Position numbers and translations under genes: made by a program. The notes beneath the pieces were generated by a model. It had not been told where the DNA came from and did no database searches. It saw only the letters and a list, made by a program, of their open reading frames with translations. Below are positions 62,579 to 64,000 of a DNA stretch of 64,000 nucleotides, in pieces. How positions within the stretch are numbered: position 1 is the stretch's first letter; each line of letters starts with the position of its first letter. This stretch comes from a virus, in IMG/VR virus record IMGVR_UViG_3300032313_000500, positions 54,471-118,470 of that record; one strand, written 5' to 3'.

Positions 62579-64000
62579 TATTTTCTCCTGATTGTTGGTG
62601 GTGCGGAAAACAAAACAGCAGTCCCTATACCAATTATGACACGACGGCCACTAACCGGAATTGAAGAACCAAGAGGCACATATGTGTCAATCGGTCCTGA
62701 GAAGACGTTAATTTCAGATTCCATTGATTCTCTAACTTCGGTTGGGGCATCCTGAACTGCCTCAACAAGTTGTTCTGCTTCTTCTGGGGTGACGTTAGTT
62801 ATCTCAACTGCGTCAAAGATTTCTGTGGCTTGGTCGCCGTCAATACTCTCCAAGACTTTTGCGCTAGTAGCAAGGTCTGTTGCTTGGTCTTCGGTAACTC
62901 CGTTTTCAATAACTGAGTCAACTGCAGCCGCGACCTGTTCTTCTGTAACTGTTTCTGATTCCAAAACACCAACCAGTTCTTCAAACTGCTCGTCGGAAAT
63001 TGGCTCGTCTAAAACCGCATCAATGATTGCGTCAAACTTCTCATCAGTGATTGGTTCGTCAAACACCGCGCTAAGGGCTTCAGTGAATTGCTCTACGGTA
63101 AGTGGCTCATCAAATACTGCCTGCACAGCGGCGTCAAACTGTTCGTCGCTAAGAGTCTTGGTGTCTTCAAAGACCGCAGCAACTGCGTCTTCAAACTGAG
63201 CATCAGACAATGGACCGTCAAACACTGCCACAACTGCGTCTTCAAACTGTGCTTCCGAGAGTTGAGTTGGGTCTTCAAAAACAGCATCTACTGCAGCGGC
63301 AAAGTTCTCGTTTGATAAAGGACCATCAAAAACCGATTCAATTACGGTGGCAAACTGAGTGTCTGATAGTTCTTGGTCAAGAAGCGAGTTAACAACAGCG
63401 GTTAGTTGTGTTGGTGTTTCTGCGTCTGCAACTAGGTCATCAACAGCATTTGCAATTCCTGCATCAGACATAGGGCCGTCAAAGATATCTGCAACTGCAG
63501 CGTCGGCTGCTTCTTGAGTGTCTACAGGAACAACTATCGGCGGTTCGTCCGTTTGTGTTGTTGTCTCTTGTTCTGGGGCATATTGTGGTAGCGAGGTGGC
63601 GGGTCCATCACCTTCGGTGTTACCTTCGCTCGTGGGTGTCTCAACTGGGGTTACCTCCACTGGGTCAAATATTGTTTGAATAAGAGTTGTTGTGGTTGGG
63701 GAAATTACTGTTTCTGTTTCTGGAATTGAAACAGTGGTGTTATCTGTTGGAATCGTCTCAATAGGAGGGGGGACAACTTCTGGTTCAGTAGTTGTTGTAT
63801 TATTAACAGGTGAAACTATTGTTGTGCTTGTGGTCGTTGTGGGCACTATTGATGTACTTGTTGTACTAGTAGTTGTCGTGGTCGTAACAGGAGTTGCACT
63901 AACGGTATAAGTTTCAACCATTGACGAATAGACACCAAGTGTGTCGTTGTCTGCACGAACCCTAAATTGGTACTCGGTTCCGTTTGTCAGGTTGTAAACA
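62578..64000 (-). CDS. repeat-rich structural protein with Fn3 domain (partial, runs off the edge)
   Basis: The frame is open to the right edge, so the N-terminus is missing; 474 residues are seen. The first 38 visible residues are the end of a fibronectin type III domain (LTNGTEYQFRVRADN). A Thr/Ser/Pro-rich linker follows (about 100 residues), then at least eight copies of an 18- to 20-residue helical repeat of the type DGPLSDAQFEDAVAAVF. A final hydrophobic segment (VIIGIGTAVLFSAPP) lies near the end. It is likely a long tail fibre or surface protein. Confidence 0.75.
   Translation of the reverse strand, partial: VYNLTNGTEYQFRVRADNDTLGVYSSMVETYTVSATPVTTTTTTSTTSTSIVPTTTTSTTIVSPVNNTTTTEPEVVPPPIETIPTDNTTVSIPETETVISPTTTTLIQTIFDPVEVTPVETPTSEGNTEGDGPATSLPQYAPEQETTTQTDEPPIVVPVDTQEAADAAVADIFDGPMSDAGIANAVDDLVADAETPTQLTAVVNSLLDQELSDTQFATVIESVFDGPLSNENFAAAVDAVFEDPTQLSEAQFEDAVVAVFDGPLSDAQFEDAVAAVFEDTKTLSDEQFDAAVQAVFDEPLTVEQFTEALSAVFDEPITDEKFDAIIDAVLDEPISDEQFEELVGVLESETVTEEQVAAAVDSVIENGVTEDQATDLATSAKVLESIDGDQATEIFDAVEITNVTPEEAEQLVEAVQDAPTEVRESMESEINVFSGPIDTYVPLGSSIPVSGRRVIIGIGTAVLFSAPPTIRRK

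Noticed and set aside
1-64000. Insertion sequence, integrase, restriction-modification or toxin-antitoxin pair
   Set aside because: No transposase, integrase, methyltransferase or paired toxin-antitoxin was found. The HicA-like gene at 8978 has no HicB and lacks a clear catalytic His.

Overview
The window is a stretch of a phage (or prophage) genome that infects an actinobacterium. Evidence for phage: an HK97-type major capsid protein, a lysis cassette (M15 peptidase plus small membrane proteins), fused primase-helicase, SSB, and dozens of tiny overlapping genes. Evidence for an actinobacterial host: two WhiB-family regulators, an Rpf-like transglycosylase and many leaderless genes. Base composition is moderate, not GC-rich, and the two tRNAs read AUA and AGA. 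This would fit a phage of low-GC freshwater actinobacteria, but that is inference. No complete genome end, integrase or large terminase is visible.

Layout. 1-4.6 kb (+): end of a head gene, the capsid gene and small head-associated or unknown genes, ending with a thermonuclease-like protein. 4.7-7.8 kb (-): an isolated structural-type protein and a B12-dependent class II ribonucleotide reductase. 7.8-11.6 kb: tRNA-Ile(TAT), tRNA-Arg(TCT), a histone H1-like protein, small DNA-binding proteins, a PD-(D/E)XK-like nuclease, an SGNH hydrolase and a phosphoesterase. 11.65-12.1 kb: DnaA boxes and four 15-bp iterons, a candidate origin. 12.1-22.4 kb (+): a 3,212-residue modular protein with four HExxH modules and an ADP-ribosyltransferase-like module, followed by a DUF5872 protein.

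22.4-26.5 kb (-): replication and regulation operon (DUF6171, ribbon-helix-helix, small-terminase-like HTH protein, primase-helicase, WhiB, SSB). 26.6-32.8 kb: Rpf-like secreted protein, DUF932 protein and a SNF2/HARP ATPase. 30.4-46.2 kb (-): a dense field of about 45 small genes, most unknown and many zinc-ribbon or membrane peptides. They are driven by 28 copies of one promoter that places the start codon 6 nt after the -10 box, so most mRNAs should be leaderless. 46.2-53.3 kb (+): the same promoter in six copies, mostly with Shine-Dalgarno leaders, driving more small genes and a MoxR-type AAA ATPase/VWA pair. Six of the promoters carry a DnaA box or near match 18-19 bp upstream of -35. A second, 14-bp repeat (ACGGTGGYGGAAAG, 11 copies, all in one orientation) lies at gene ends or promoters from 33.4 to 55.5 kb and resembles the logic of mycobacteriophage stoperators.

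53.3-57.1 kb (+): small regulators, a DUF1599 protein and a helicase-loader-like gene. 57.1-61.1 kb: second WhiB, a proteasome-beta/HslV-like peptidase, a phosphoesterase and winged-helix proteins. 61.1-64 kb (-): lysis genes and a repeat-rich structural protein that runs off the right edge. About 20 genes listed here encode fewer than 60 residues and were found by reading downstream of the promoters or by start/stop overlap.
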